Shown here: positions 1 through 12,299 of the stretch, one piece after another
Position numbering within the stretch: the first letter of the stretch is position 1
Layout of the letters: each line of letters begins with the position of its first letter
Assembly: GCA_026075535.2 (NCBI GenBank)
Contig: AP026541.1
Location: 11,408,001-11,472,000 of the forward strand
Length of the DNA: 64,000 nucleotides
From: Tricholoma matsutake
Taxonomy: Eukaryota > Basidiomycota > Agaricomycetes > Agaricales > Tricholomataceae
Direction of reading: 5' to 3'
Notes under the pieces: generated by a model
What the model was told of the DNA's origin: nothing
Database searches by the model: none
What the model saw: the letters and a program-made list of their open reading frames with translations, nothing else
Made by a program: the position numbers and the translations under genes

Positions 1-1160
1 CTTATGTGGCACCCTTGATTGTCCCTGGATGAAATTATGATGTTAGCACTATTAATTTATTTGGGGATACAATGACTTTAAGATGCAACCGGATCTTGAA
101 TATAAGTCACAAGGGCACAGACGGCAAGGATAAAAGTCATCAGCTCAGTCAAGAAGTAAATCCCAACACCCACCAATGCACAATGCCCACTGGATATTTT
201 CGGCCAGCAATCTCCTCTACACCTCTTCCTCCAGTGAGGCACTTAGTCATCATTGACAGCGAGACCAAACCTGAAAGCGAGGGCCCATATCCAAGCTGAT
301 GAAGAATCTGTGTCACTTATTGAAAATCAAGCTGGATTGCCTGAATTCCAGCTTGGCATTGTCAAGTCAAGCCCTCCACCACCAGCTAGTGACAATTTTG
401 ACCACACTGTGTTGAACAACAATGGTGAGTTTTTTCTCAGGGAAGGATGTGCAAGAAGTGAATTCTTGGTTAGCCAAAGCAGCCTGCAGAGCTCAAGTCA
501 GTGCGGATGAAGGGAACACTTCTGGGGTGACAAATACTGACATTGTATTGTCACTGGGCAATAAGGTGAGAAGAAATTCATTATAATTATTATGATGCTA
601 ACCTATAAAATCATTTCAGGAAACAACAAAGATCAAAGTCCACATTGAAGGCTCGTACCATTCTAATCTGATCATCAACATCAACATCGAACAAGCGCAA
701 GTCAGAGGGAGAAAGAATGAGCAGGAAATTGAGGGCTATGAAGGGAGAACAGAAATTCATGTCCAAGTAAAGAAGACTAAGAAGTAGTCCATGGCGATGA
801 ATGTACACAATTGCAAGTCGAACATGTTGATTTTTTTTGTTGGTTGTGTAAACAAACCACGAAGTTCAAATTGATGATTGCTATGCTTTGACACTCATCA
901 AAAGGTTGCAAATGCCTTATATCTCGAAATGATGCATTGCTTGCATGTTGGGCCACTAGTGACATCTGAACAGGAACAATGGTTTATTTTAAAATACAAA
1001 CAAAACAGAAAATCTACAATGATATCAGCAAGGTCATTCATCATGGGTGAATAAGAGATACATACAGTCATTAAATCCTAATATCAGTCAGGTCATAAGC
1101 AGTATTTGGGTGGGCATTGACAATGGTAAGGCCTCAAGGATAAGAAACATGGTGTAAAGA
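1..1160. other. Unassigned DNA, no recognisable gene
   Basis: Only short, low-similarity open frames are present on both strands and none carries a motif I recognise. There is no visible terminal repeat or tandem array. It may be intron-split remnants of a gene running in from the left, but nothing in the sequence supports a specific call. Confidence 0.5.
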
Positions 1161-1179
1161 GGCAGCATGGGAGAGATGT

Positions 1180-2987
1180 CAGGGAGTAATGGGAGCTCAT
1201 CCGAAATGGTCATAGAAGGTCTTTACATAAAAATGAGTGATCTCACCCCCAAGGTCTTCAATCTCCTATTCTGTCCATTGCATTTTCTTTGCAAGAATGA
1301 TTGGGGGAACTTCTCCTCTCCATGTTGTCATCACCTTCTTCAATGCATGTAAATATACAGACCTGGGCTCCCAATGCACATTCCCAAGACCATGATTGGC
1401 TGTGCCCAAGTCTGCCACCAGCAATGATGCAGATGCTCCACCTGGAAAACAGGCTCTGATGAGTTCTTGATGATCATTGCTGGTGCTGGTTGTGACCCAC
1501 ACATCAAGAGCAAGGAGCTCAAACCTAAAGCTAAGCTCAGCCAGTTCCCAAAGAATTTCTTCATGCTTGCAGTCACCCAATAAATCGATGATGCTACCAT
1601 TCCATACCAGTTGACCACCATTCGATTCTGCAAAGTCAACTCCATCTGCCATCAAAGAATCATCCATAAATTGCTGTGTGGTCTCCCACAGTCTGCTGCT
1701 TTTCATACTTGAAGAGCCCACTTTCTTTTCACCAATGAGGTCGAAGGTAAGAAGATTGTGCCAAAGACTGTTAGGGCTTGGCAACGCAGTGGAATTGTAA
1801 GTGCTGACCCAGTAGATCATAGCTGTATGAAATTTGAGCCAGCTTCAGAAATAGGCATCTTGACGTTCTTTGTTTTGAGCCATGATGAACAAAGCAGGCT
1901 CAGGAAAGACATAACCCTCTGCCATTGCAGGTGGAGGATTTTGGGGAGTAAAATCCAAAAGAGCCTTTCGCCAGCTTGGAATTGGTGGTGGTAAGAACGT
2001 GCTTTCAAGATCTTCAAATTTATTCCACCCACTTGGTGGCATCTTGGGAACATTAGAATTCTTTTTGGCATCTGTAGCCATGGACATGTAAGCCGAAATA
2101 CTTATTCATTACAATAGAAACCTACATGGGCTATAAAGCTGCCTGCATACTTCACGTTTAGAGATCTCCTTACATGGCAGAGGAACAACACTAGTTTCAG
2201 CATGGATGGACCAAAATGGATTTGGATACTGCAGATAATGTTGGACATGTCTTGCTATTGCTCGATATTTGTCAATGTGATCACCATCTCCACAATAAAT
2301 AGTGGGATGCAAAGGATGAGTGGCTGGGCTGAGAGGGGTAGAAGCTCCTGGTGTTTGGACAGGTGCAAGTGCCCTCACATGAATTGAGGAGAGCACTGAG
2401 AATGGCCTCATGAGCCAAACTGGGATGCCAGCCCAGAAAAAGAGATCGCAAACCATAAGATCTGTCATAAAAACCCCCATGACTTTGGCTGTGGTAGGAG
2501 GATATGTCTGCATGGGTGTGGACGGTTCATTCAGTAAGAGGATGGGGCAAAAGTAGTTGTAGTAGTTGAGAAGAGCTGTTAACTCGACAAAAATCCTCCG
2601 TGTTTTGCGTACAGTGAGTTGCATGTGACAAAAATTCATTGAAATGAATTTGAGGCAATGTAAAAGATTCTCCAAAATGACAGTAAGCTGGGAAATGAGG
2701 AGTTCCTTTGAAAATTTTGATTGTACAGCGCGTTGTTGAAGAGCAATACACAGGTGTTGGATCTTGAGGAACTGGGAAAGGCAGAGTTTTCCTATTCCTG
2801 TGAGGATGCCATCATCTGTAATGAAATCATAATGATCTGGCATCCACATGGAAGTGTTTATTGTGTAGCAATAAAGAAGGATTTTGCATAAGCTTTTCAG
2901 GAGTGATGTCAATGAGGGAAACCATAAGAATCTACTGGCAAAAAACTGAAGCAAATGACATGAGATTGGGTAACACTCAGATTGCAT
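1180..2987 (-). pseudogene. Decayed member of a multicopy mushroom protein family, function unknown
   Basis: A 292-codon open stretch (2987-2109) continues through a likely 54 bp intron (about 2125-2072; GTAGGT donor, CTACAG acceptor) into a second exon with PSWRKAL and EGYVFPEPALF, then into an exon with ELLALD and LIRACFPGG near the C terminus. From memory this layout (leucine-rich segment, YPPTTAK-MG, IPVW, then a Pro-rich SPC hinge) recurs as a repetitive family of unknown function in Agaricomycete genomes; I cannot name a domain. One in-frame TGA follows DAYF near 1850, where CGA to TGA is plausible, so the copy is probably dead. The start lies upstream of 2987 and is not resolved. No terminal repeats were found, so I cannot tell whether it is a mobile-element cargo gene or a host multigene family. 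Confidence 0.5.
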
Positions 2988-3121
2988 GAATAGATACCTC
3001 AGTGATCATTCAAACGATGATAACCTGAAGCTAAAAGAGGAAAGGCAAGGGCCATTCCATGCCTGTGAGGATGGCAGATGTCTCACCCAACAGGATAAAT
3101 GAACAACGTCCAAGCAGAAAT

Positions 3122-3402
3122 GAGGGCTGACACCGAATGAGGAGAAGAAATGACCGATGCCAAATTGAGTCACTAGGGACACATAGAACATCTCACCCAA
3201 GGTGCAGGAAAACTGAGATCCAAAAGGCAAACAGAACCGTGGATGCCTCGATGGTTTGATGAGGGTTGACACTGCATGCACAAGAGTTGGAAAAAATGAC
3301 CGATGCCAAATCGGGTTGTTAGGGTGACATAGGATGTCTACCCAAGGAGAGAGGGGATATAGGAAACAGAGTCTTGCAGAAGGCAAAAGAGAGATAAGAA
3401 AA
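3122..3402 (-). repeat. Left arm of a 280 bp inverted repeat
   Basis: The reverse complement of this stretch matches 7104-7381 at roughly 85 percent by eye, with colinear landmarks (CTTCTGCAAGACTC, CATCAAACCATC, CTGCACCTTGGG, GGTGTCAGCCCTC). The arm is itself made of two related units of about 140 bp, each starting CCTTGGGT and ending GTGTCARCCCTC. With its partner it brackets the Harbinger genes. Whether it is a long terminal inverted repeat or two copies of an independent repeat is unresolved. Confidence 0.75.
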
Positions 3403-3541
3403 GAAAATGAAAGGGAAACTCACCATTAGCGATGAACAGGTTGATGTTGAAGAAAATTAATGATTGAGTCACGACACTGTCATGACTGAAGTCAGCACAT
3501 TACATTGTTACTGCCTGATAAGTTGTCCTCAATCGCCTTGA

Positions 3542-4988
3542 GTGTGCAGCATGCCCAAGCAACCAAATAAATGTCGTTGTCTTACCATCACTGTCACTCA
3601 GCCCATCTACATGAGCACCCACAGTAAGCAGAAGAATCCTGATGCAACCAAGCAGAAGAGTCCCAAAGCGCACTGGACTGCCGAGGATGAGGCAGCCCTC
3701 ATTGCATTTTTGATAACAACCAGTCCTGTCCCAGGTGGTAACTACAAGCCACAGGTGTGGAATGATGCTGCTAGCAAGATGAAGAATCCTCCAGAGAAAG
3801 GTGCACCAAAGACAGCCCTGTCCTGTAAGAGCAAGTGGGGAAGGGTGCATTAATGACTCGACTTTTGGCATAAAGCTCTTCGTTGATCAATTTTAGATTT
3901 AAAAAAACTATCAGGAGGTCATTGAGCCACTCTCAAGGCTGTCTGGAACTCCATGGACTCCTGAGACTGGTGTAAATTTCAACCAGCACACATCTCCCTC
4001 AGTACGAGCTGTGTGGCATACCTATGTTGCAGTATGTGTAATACATTATGACCAGCCCTTCCATTTACTTATCTTCAACAGAGTCATAAAAAAGCAAGGC
4101 CATATGAACAAGGTTACTCACTTTACCACAGCTTGCAGCAACTAGCCCCTTCCAATGCCAAAGGGCAAAAAGCATACCATGGCCACATGGCCACACAGCC
4201 ACATGGCACTGCTGCTATAGCCACCAATGCTTCGGATGATGATCCTGAAGATGGAGATGGAGATGGAGATGGAGATGGGAGATGGAGATGGAGATGAGGG
4301 CAGGGACAATGATGCAACAGGTGGATTGGAAGCTGTTGTTGAAGGTGACAGGTTGGGCACTCTTGCTGGTCCCAGCACTAACTGTTCTGTAAATGTACCT
4401 GATGGATCTGGCAAATTCAGCAGCATGGATAGTCCTGCTGAAGGGTCTGGTGATGCGGGTCATGGTAGTGCCACTGAATGGCGAGATGAAGACAGACATG
4501 CAATGCCTCCTCCACCATCACCATCCATTGCATCAAAGTGCCCATTCTATGTAGTTAAAACTGGTAGCGATTTGACAACTCTCCCTCCATCAGCATCCTA
4601 AGTCCCATCTGTGTCATCGACTTCACATGCTTCATCATTGAGCACTTCTAAGTGTGGCCGGATAACTGGGGCAATTGCTTTGACCCATATTGGGAACAAT
4701 TTTGCAGATTTCAATGTGGTGTATTGGTATGGTGTTGACAGGGAGCATGAACGACATCAGGCTTGAACGGCAGAGAGGAAGGCTTGTGGGCACGAGTGTG
4801 GACAGGCTGTTGCACAAGCTCAGGAATTGGAGACATATCTCAGTGATGATGAGCTCACTGCTCTTCTCAACGTCTTTGAGGAGCAAAATAGTGCAAGGGC
4901 CTATCTCGGAATCAAGACTAATGAGCTTTGGAAAGCATGGGTAAAGTGTAAGCTGACCACGGCAGGAATAATGCCACCTTTTGTCTAG
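3542..4988 (+). pseudogene. Harbinger-associated SANT/Myb-like DNA-binding protein, broken
   Basis: In Harbinger elements this partner recruits the nuclease to the transposon ends and nucleus. The N-terminal part shows the trihelix/SANT pattern: WTAEDEAALIAFL, then VWNDAASKM, then KTALSCKSKWGR. The next exon (about 3913-4035) continues with YQEVIEPLSRLSGTPW and VRAVWHTYV, matching the second half of the fold, probably across a short intron near 3855-3912. A long acidic, low-complexity middle (EMEMEMEMGDGDGDE at 4236-4292) and a C-terminal segment ending in DDELTALLNVFEEQ and NELWKAWV follow. Stops near 4140 and 4598 and frame changes break it. Start chosen at the first Met before the SANT domain. 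Confidence 0.7.
4236..4292 (+). repeat. GGAGAT microsatellite in the SANT-protein gene
   Basis: About nine copies of GGAGAT/GATGGA in coding sequence, encoding an acidic Glu-Met/Gly-Asp run. A single-base irregularity in the middle (GATGGGAGATGG) shifts the repeat frame and switches the peptide from EM to GD repeats. Confidence 0.85.
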
Positions 4989-5052
4989 CTAAATTCTGTA
5001 CTAGTTTTGGCTCTAGAATATGAGTTGGTAGTAGTTGTCAATCTTATATCAT

Positions 5053-6340
5053 TTAGCTCAGATCCATGAAGAAACATGACATGAAGTAGTCAATAAAATT
5101 GTCAATAGTACAGCAACATATGTCTGCATCGTAGTGATACCATGTAACAATAAGACCAACAAAGTTACTATCTGAATTGTCAACCCTCAAGTAGTTCTTC
5201 CATCTCACCTCGTTCACAAACAATTTCTTGATAACACATAGCCTGTGCATCTGATCCTGCTTTGCATCAGCACTATCTTGCTCTGCTGCTGTCAGAGTAT
5301 GCATTGCGAGATCTCCAATTCCAGGATCATCCACAAAAATATGTGAAAATTCAGCCAAATCAGAATAATCTTCAATATAGGAGGGGTCATGCTGATGGAT
5401 AAAATTATGTAAAGCGCAGAGTGTTGGAGGAACTCTGGCCTGTATGTCCATGTCATACTCTGGTGCAAGAAGCAGGATACAAAAGCATTGTTTGAGAATA
5501 CCGAAAATGTGTTCGATCACATTTTGTGCCGATCCATGATGAAGGTTAAAGAGTTCCTGTGGATTTGATGGCCTGACTGTAGAATTAGAATAAATTGTAG
5601 TTATCAATGGAGGGAACATACCATATTCTTGTGGGTCCCCATTCAGCCAGATGGTAATGGACACTTCAGTAAGGGACCAAAAGCTCAGGGCAGAGGGGAA
5701 AACCAGCATCAGCAAGATAATACTTCCCATTTGGAATTGGGAAATCAGTCCGTCGGGCATTATGAAATATGAGCGAATCTGCTGCCGAACCCTCCCATCC
5801 ACTAAGCACATACATAAATCTCAAATCAAAACTGCATGCAATCAGACAGTTTTGGGTCAGAAGCCCCTTCCTGTTCCATGTGGCTGCATGCTCTCTTTCT
5901 GATGGTGCACAAGCAATATATGTCCCATCAATAGCACCAATGGCATCACAGAAGAAGGGATAGTGCTTGGGATTGTCACAAATTTCAGAGGGAATAGGAT
6001 CAGTTTCATGAGGAAGGTGAACAAGATTTGTATAGAAAGGCGGGGAAGAAAATATGGTAAGCATGAGCTGGAAGTAGCTGTCGAAATCATTGTCAGAATC
6101 AAATTAAATTATGTAAAAATGAAGTGCACTGAGAGATTGTGCCATTAGCACGTTGGAAACACTCTCCAACATGACAAATGGTAGGTCCAGTAATACAAGT
6201 GTAAAGGAAAATGGCCAGCTGTTCTTCGAGCATGACTTCACAAGAATCAGAATAGCCCATGGCTCGAAGTTGGTCAAGAAGTGCATAAAATACATGGTGG
6301 TGCACTCCAAGCTCACAACAAATTTATTCGGGATGTCCAC
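5053..6340 (-). pseudogene. PIF/Harbinger DDE transposase (DDE_Tnp_4 type), broken
   Basis: DDE nuclease that excises and inserts the element. The N-terminal exon (6340-6099) has FQRANGTISQ, the helix-turn-helix that precedes the nuclease. The second part (6064-5666) carries the first catalytic Asp in AIDGTYIA, then RKGLLTQNCL, FDLRFMYVLSGWEGSAAD and the second Asp region YYLADAGFPL. The third part (5580-5340, another frame) has NPQELFNLHHGSAQNVIEHI with the catalytic Glu (the EHIFGILK block) and DIQARVPPTLCALHNFIHQH. Motif order and spacing match the family; an intron is likely between 6099 and 6064, and there is a frame change near 5680. It lies convergent to the SANT gene. Confidence 0.85.
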
Positions 6341-7103
6341 TCAGCAGTTCAAGCACCCAGGCCTGTCCAGTGAGTGCAGAAGTATGATATTCCACCTTGT
6401 TGAAGAAAGTAGTATTGTAGTATTCAATCACAGCATAGAGAGCATTGACAATATATGCAAGCTGCACTCAGCAACGAGATTGTTCTATGTCGGCTTCTTC
6501 TGAATTTTCAGATGATGTAGTGGTGGTGGAAATTGGAGAAGAGCCTTGAGCATTATCGTCTGCTGAGTCCATTTCAGACCAGGGGGGCAAGGTGGGGTGC
6601 ACTCCTGCCTTATCGCATGCAACACCCCAATTTTTAAGCCTCTCATTGCCTCAGAGGATCCATTGTGACATGTGATCAGAAACTTAGATATGACTTTGTA
6701 AACTGAATTCTAGCCAAGAACACATGTACAAGTCAGATGGCTGCAGTGTTGATAGACATGGGTATTACAAGCACATTAAAGGGAAGCACGGTTGACAAGT
6801 ACTGGAAGCAGCAGTGCACATGACCATAGGGCATCTGATAAGCATAAGTAGTACAGATTACTGATACTATCAGCTAATGGCCATCATGGCATGCTCAGCA
6901 GCATGATGAGAATTTGTTTGGAGTTTGGCAAAACTTGGTTGACACCTGTTGCTGAACAGGCTCTTAGGGTTAGGGTTAACCACAGGCAAATGTTACACAG
7001 CCACACTTGTGTGGAACTTTGTGAAGAACAACAGAAGTCATGGTTACCTACCCTAAACTCACCTGCACACATGCCCAAGCTCTCTCGCTTTCTGCAAGCC
7101 TCT

Positions 7104-7381
7104 GTTTTCTTATCTCTCTCTCACCTTCTGCAAGACTCCATTTCCCATATCCCCCTCTCCTTGGGTAGATGTCCTATGTCACCCCAATGACCTGATTTGG
7201 CATCAGTCATTTCAACTCTTGCACATGCAGTGTCAGCCCTCATCAAACCATCAAGGCATCCATGGTTCTGTTTGTCTTTTTGGATCTTGGTTTTTCTGCA
7301 CCTTGGGCTAGATGTTCTATGTCTCCCTAGTGACTCAATTTGGCATTGGTCATTTCTTCTCCTCATTTGGTGTCAGCCCTC
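7104..7381 (+). repeat. Right arm of the 280 bp inverted repeat
   Basis: Inverted partner of 3122-3402, with the same internal two-unit structure. Similarity stops at the same unit edge (GTGTCAGCCCTC) in both arms on the outer side, and near TTTTCTTATCTCTC on the inner side. Confidence 0.75.
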
Positions 7382-7917
7382 GTCAAGTCTAGGTGTCCCA
7401 AGTTTTCCTTGGACCAGGACCTCGTTTCCTGGGTTGGCTCATTCTCATCAATGCTCCTCAGGCCTCTGGTGGTTCTCTGATGCTTCCAGTGTGGCCCATT
7501 CATTTGCACATTGATTTCAGTGTGTTTCATTAATATTGGTAAGTAATCCTCATATTCCCCATAAAATTCCCATTGATTGACTATGGATACATTCAAGCCT
7601 TGAGTTTGTTTCTTAACCTTGAGTCTTGACTTCCATCTTTTGGCATGCATGTCAACGATGGTTGTGCATGGAATCTATGGACCAGAGTTGCCCATCTCAA
7701 GCTTTGCAAGAAGATCGTGGAGCATTGCATGAGGAAGGAATAACATTTCCCAAACACAGCACTGAATCCTTCAAATGTCCCTTACCCTTGTTCCATTATT
7801 CATCTTTGTGAGCTTTTCCATTGCCAATGCATTCCAGTGCCTTAAATCACCATTTTCTTTCCCAGATCTTAGTCTGACCAGTCTTGAAAATGGATCCTAG
7901 TTCTGATGCTTCCCTGA
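7382..7917. other. Interval between Harbinger arm and Plavaka gene
   Basis: Only short frames without motifs. It may contain the 5' leader or terminal inverted repeat of the Plavaka element, but I found no inverted partner downstream of 12.3 kb. Confidence 0.3.
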
Positions 7918-9604
7918 ATGCCTTCATTACAAAATAAAGCTGCCCTTCTCTTTTACAGCCTTATGGCACCATCTCCTAAGCGTCTATGTGCATGTGGTTG
8001 TGCTCTTTATGTAACTTGGAAGGTTGAACTTGGACATCTGAATGGACAGAGATCAGCACTGTTGGCAGCCAATGTTCTCTCAAAAAACCATTCACTTTTA
8101 CATAGTCATAAGCAAGCCTCCAAAGCACAACAAATGTCACCTGCTTGCCATGCTAGGAAGCAAGAGCTTGTTGGTCACCCTGCACCAGCTGGTCAAGCAT
8201 TTTTGTCAAGAAATGCTTCCTGGCCAGACAGACCTTTATCTAAAAATCTGTCAGGTGAAACTGGAGGGGCACCTTTTGAATATGATGACTTTCCTAAGTT
8301 TCCTTTGAGTGAGGCAGGGCCATCTGGGGTCCACCATAATTCTCCATCCGCGGCATCACCTTGCACCATCAACCTTGATGAGTCCTTGTTGGCACGGCAT
8401 TCCCCAACACCTGTAACAGTAACACAAGACCTCCTCATTCTTCTCCAATGCCCTTCCCACGTGATCCAGATCACTTCCCTCCTCCCCATTCTTCTCCTAT
8501 GTCCTTACCAGATGATGAAGATGGCCATGATCAGTACAGCTTGTTGATGGCGTGCCAATCCCGCCAAATCACAGAGCGCATTGAGCGGATTGGTCAAGTA
8601 TGCTGGGGAACCAACCATGCCAAATTCATCGAATGGGAGGAGAGGGAGGAAGACAAGGAGGAAGACAAGGAGGAAGTGAGCATCACAGAAGAGAACTTGA
8701 ACATGGAAGATGAAGAGGATGGAATGGGGTGTGATCATGATGAGCCTGAGGATGAAGAAGACATGCCATTTGCTGAACCAGGTCAGGAAGGAATCTCAGT
8801 TTGGGACCTTCTTGGTGAGGGTTTTATGAAAGAGGTTGCAGAAATAGGTTGGCAGCTTTTGAACTGATTCTAAATGGCTTTCTGATGTTTCCTTCAGAAG
8901 GCAAACTTCTCAATGAAAGCAACTTAACCCTTCTCCATGCCTACACCCTTAAAATTAAAGATGGTGTCACAAACACAACTTTCAACAAATTTTGCATTGC
9001 TTTCCCTCAAGCCCCACTCGACTCAATCAAGTCTACAGAGAAACAGGTGCAGTTCCTCTCAGGTTTTCAGCCCGTACACTACAGTTGTTGCCCTTCCTCA
9101 TGTGTCTGTTTTACCAGCCCATATGAGACCTTGCAGCAGTGCCTGAAATGTAAGGCTGATCGCTACAAAGCTGACAGGACAACCCTGCAGTCATACTTCG
9201 AATATCTTCCCATCATCCTGTGTCTTTGGGGAATGGTAGCAAATTCTACCTATGCTGAAAAAATGCACTACCAGTCAAACCATATGCGCGATCCAACCAA
9301 GGTAACCAATATCCTCAATGGCACACATTACACCTCACTACTGGGGAAGTGCATCACCATTGGTGATGAAGAACTACCCATGTGGTTCTTTTCTGATCCT
9401 TGAGATATTGCACTTGGCTTGTCGACCGATGGTTTTTGCCCTTTCAAGTGTCAGAGCAAGGCTGCTTGGCTGCTCATTCTGTTCAATTACAATCTCCCTC
9501 CTGAAGAAAGGTTTCACAAAAAAAATATCATTTCTCTTGGATCGATTCCCAAGAAACCCCTTGACTTGGATTCATTTTTGTGGCCAGTTGTCCAGGAACT
9601 TCTT

Positions 9605-10436
9605 GTAAGTCTGGCCCCACAGACTCACAACATTACAACAAGTTAATTTACCTATGCTGCCATTACACACTTCCATGGCGCCAGCACACCACACACATCG
9701 CCAACACAGCCACCCTCGCCGCCAACACAGCCACTGGCGATAGCACAGCCACATATGGCACATAAACAACTCACCAACACCAGACATACCAATGTCTGTG
9801 CTACCACCGTTACACACTTCCATGGCGCTGGCACAGCCACACACATCCCCGACACAACCACCCTTGCCGCCGGCACAGCCACTGGCAATAGCATAGCCAC
9901 CTATGGCACATAAACAACTCACCAACACCAGATATACCAATGTCTGTGTTACAGTGAGTTATGGCCACCCTACACCGCCAACGCACTCCCACAGTGCCAA
10001 CACAGCCACACACATTGCCGACACAATCACCCTCGCCACTGGCACAGCCACCAGCAAATACAACAACAACAACCAGCAACATGCACCATACATCCTTATT
10101 ACCCTTCTATCCACATCCAGCAGTGCTGACATTATCCTATTGATGTGGTACCTTCCTATTATGTGACTATGCCCAATGCAGCCTTCCCAAATCACACACT
10201 ATGCTTGATGTGGCCTTTTACTTACATGGTCGATCTTTTTCTTATATATTACTTATTTTTTATTCCTTAACCTTCATTCCTACTTCCATGCAACAAAGGT
10301 ATACTAACTTCCTATTCTTTTATTTGTAGTAACTTATGGTTCCTACTTCCATGCAACAAAGATAATTTGATCCTGTCTTTTAGTAAACCTAAGTCTAGTG
10401 TAGGCTGCCAAACTCAGCATCCTTCCACTTCTCCAG
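9605..10436 (+). other. 832 bp intron of the Plavaka transposase
   Basis: Protein similarity stops at WPVVQELL and resumes at LEIGVEAFDAL. The break has a canonical GTAAGT donor at 9605 and a CTTCTCCAG acceptor ending at 10436. Most of the intron is a minisatellite (9660-10080). Near its end a 17 bp word (TTCCTACTTCCATGCAAC) occurs twice, about 66 bp apart (10279 and 10344). I take it as a true intron rather than an insertion because both splice sites are canonical and the reading resumes exactly. Confidence 0.7.
9660..10080. repeat. 147 bp minisatellite, about 2.8 copies
   Basis: Units begin TTACACACTTCCATGGCG at about 9663 and 9810, with a degenerate third unit from about 9957. Each contains CACACACATCGCC-like words, GCCACTGGC and CACATATGGCACATAAACAA. 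The repeat sits in the Plavaka intron. Confidence 0.85.
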
Positions 10437-12299
10437 CTTGAAATTGGGGTCGAGGCATTTGATGCACTCTTGCGGTCGATTTTCATTCTCCATGCATATT
10501 TAATTGTTGTTTTCAGTGATATTCCAGCAGTCTTGGTGATTATGCATATGAAGGGACATAACATGATTGTTCCATGTTGAATGTGTGAAATTCAAGGGAT
10601 CTGCAAACCTGGCACAAAAACATATTGTGTGCCCTTGGATCATTCTTTCTTTCCAGGCTCTCAGGATTCATACAACCCATCTGCTCTTCTGCTCCACAAT
10701 CATGCATCATTCCTCGAACAAGCAGAGATAGTTCAATCTGCTTCAACTAGCAAAGATTTCGATAAAATTTCCACCAAGTTTGGCATCAAAGGTATCCCAT
10801 TGCTCAGTGCATTAAGCTCCCTCTCATTTCCAACTTCATTCCCCTACGACTTTATGCATCTCATCTGGGCAAACCTAATCCCTAATCTGGTTCTCTTTTG
10901 GACTGGAAAATTCAAGGACTTGGATCACGATGGGCAGGACTATGTGATTATGAAAACTGTCTGGGAAGCGATTGGAGAGGCAACCTTTCAGGCTGGAGAA
11001 ACGATTCCTGCCACATTTGGGTCCTGTGTCCCCAACATTGTGTCAGAGAAGGCAAATATGATTGCTGAAACCTATTCAATTTGGACATTATATCTTGCAC
11101 CCATGCTTCTTAAAGGGTGCTTCCTGAATGAACGCTATTACAACCATTTTGCGAAACTTGTTCAACTGCTTACACATTGCATTGACCTTGAAATCATGCA
11201 TGAAGAAATTGATGACCTCGACCAGAATTTCCAGAAGTGGGTTCAAGACTATGAGCAGTACATGCTTCCACCTCTCACTTCAATGCAATTTTGTTTAATG
11301 ACTCACCAGGTTCTACTGTCAAGATGATCTGGATCGTGTTTTGTGCTGCCCGCTCACTGTTCATGCCTTGCTGCATATTGCTCCAACCATCAGAGCTATG
11401 GGCCCAGTCTGGGCCTATTGGGCATTTCCAATGGAACACTATTGTGGTGACATCCTTCGCAACATCAGGAGTTGATGGTTCCCCTATGCAAGCATCAACA
11501 GATATGTTATGTCACATGCACAGTTAACCTACATCACCCTCCTATACAATTTGGATGAGAAACTATGCCTTCAACTGCCTACATTTCATGACCAGAATAT
11601 GACTCTGCCTTTATGTACGTCTTCCGTCCCTCAACAAATCCACAAATTTACATTAGTTTCAGATCTGCTATATGTTCTTACTCCTCCGATGTGATCCACT
11701 GAATCTATCAACTGCTCTCTATGGATGAAACTTACTGCGTCGCTTGCAACTCGCTTGGATGTAACTGCCCAAATAATTTGTCAGCTCATCCCAAAGGATT
11801 CTCAATTTATTCAGTACCAGCTTGAAGGTGGGGACATTATGCATGCTTGCGAGCTTAACCCACCCCAATCTGATAGCCATGACATGTCATTTGTCCAGGT
11901 ATGTGTTGATGTATCTGATATGGTACACATTGACATATTTCTATTTTAGTATCAGCTTTTGGTTGATAAATTTGCTCATCAATGACGCTGAACATCCGAG
12001 TTTTGAACTGTGTGACTTCTTTGGCCAACTACTTCGCCTTCTTATCATCAGCATTCCCAAGTCGCAAAATGACCGAGTCCAGCCCCAAATGCTCGTCTAT
12101 GCACTTATCAAGTCAGTTAAACTAATCAACCCCACCGCAGATGGGATCAAATATTATGAAGGCTTTGGATCCATGGAATTTGTCAACCTCAACCAGGTGC
12201 AATGTGTCATTGGATGGATCATGGATTGTGGGAGGTGGGCCATTGTCGATTGCAACACATCTTCTGCATGGCCACATGTTACAACATGACTCTGCGTTG

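Larger units (their letters stand above)
3403..7103. mobile_element. PIF/Harbinger-like DNA transposon, degenerate
   Basis: The interval holds the two-gene signature of the superfamily: a SANT/Myb-like DNA-binding protein on the plus strand and a DDE nuclease on the minus strand, converging tail to tail near 5.0 kb. No short terminal inverted repeat with a 3 bp TWA duplication could be located; the only inverted structure is the pair of 280 bp arms just outside. Both genes carry stops and frame changes. A (TTAGGG)-like 15-mer near 6965 is too short to mean anything. The stretch 6510-7100 beyond the transposase has no recognisable gene. Confidence 0.65.
7918..12290 (+). pseudogene. Plavaka-family (CMC-type, Tnp2) transposase, decayed
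   Basis: Large cut-and-paste transposase family common in mushrooms. Recognisable colinear blocks: an N-terminal CACGCALY and HLNGQRSALLA segment; an acidic linker ending ISVWDLLGEGF (about 8800); NLTLLHAYTLKIK; FLSGFQPVHYSCCPSSC with a CxxC-type cluster (about 9060-9170); DEELPMWFFSDP; then, after one in-frame TGA (9401-9403, CGA to TGA at P-R-D), DIALGLSTDGF and LFNYNLPPEERF. After the intron: IPAVLVIMHMKGHN, GIKGIPLLSALSSLSFP, FPYDFMHLIWANL, VWEAIGEAT, then (frame change near 11320) CPLTVHALLHIA, GPVWAYWAFPMEHYCGDIL, and the C-terminal MEFVNLNQVQCVIG and DCGRWAIVD. Several frame changes make it non-functional. Terminal repeats were not found. Confidence 0.85.

Noticed and set aside
6960..6978. 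CTTAGGGTTAGGGTTAACC, telomere-like
   Set aside because: Barely two and a half TTAGGG units, single occurrence, expected by chance in this much sequence. Not evidence of a telomere or fusion.
9572..10195. Minus-strand Gly/Val/Cys-rich open frames
   Set aside because: They overlap the intron minisatellite of the plus-strand Plavaka gene and repeat the same peptide with each unit.
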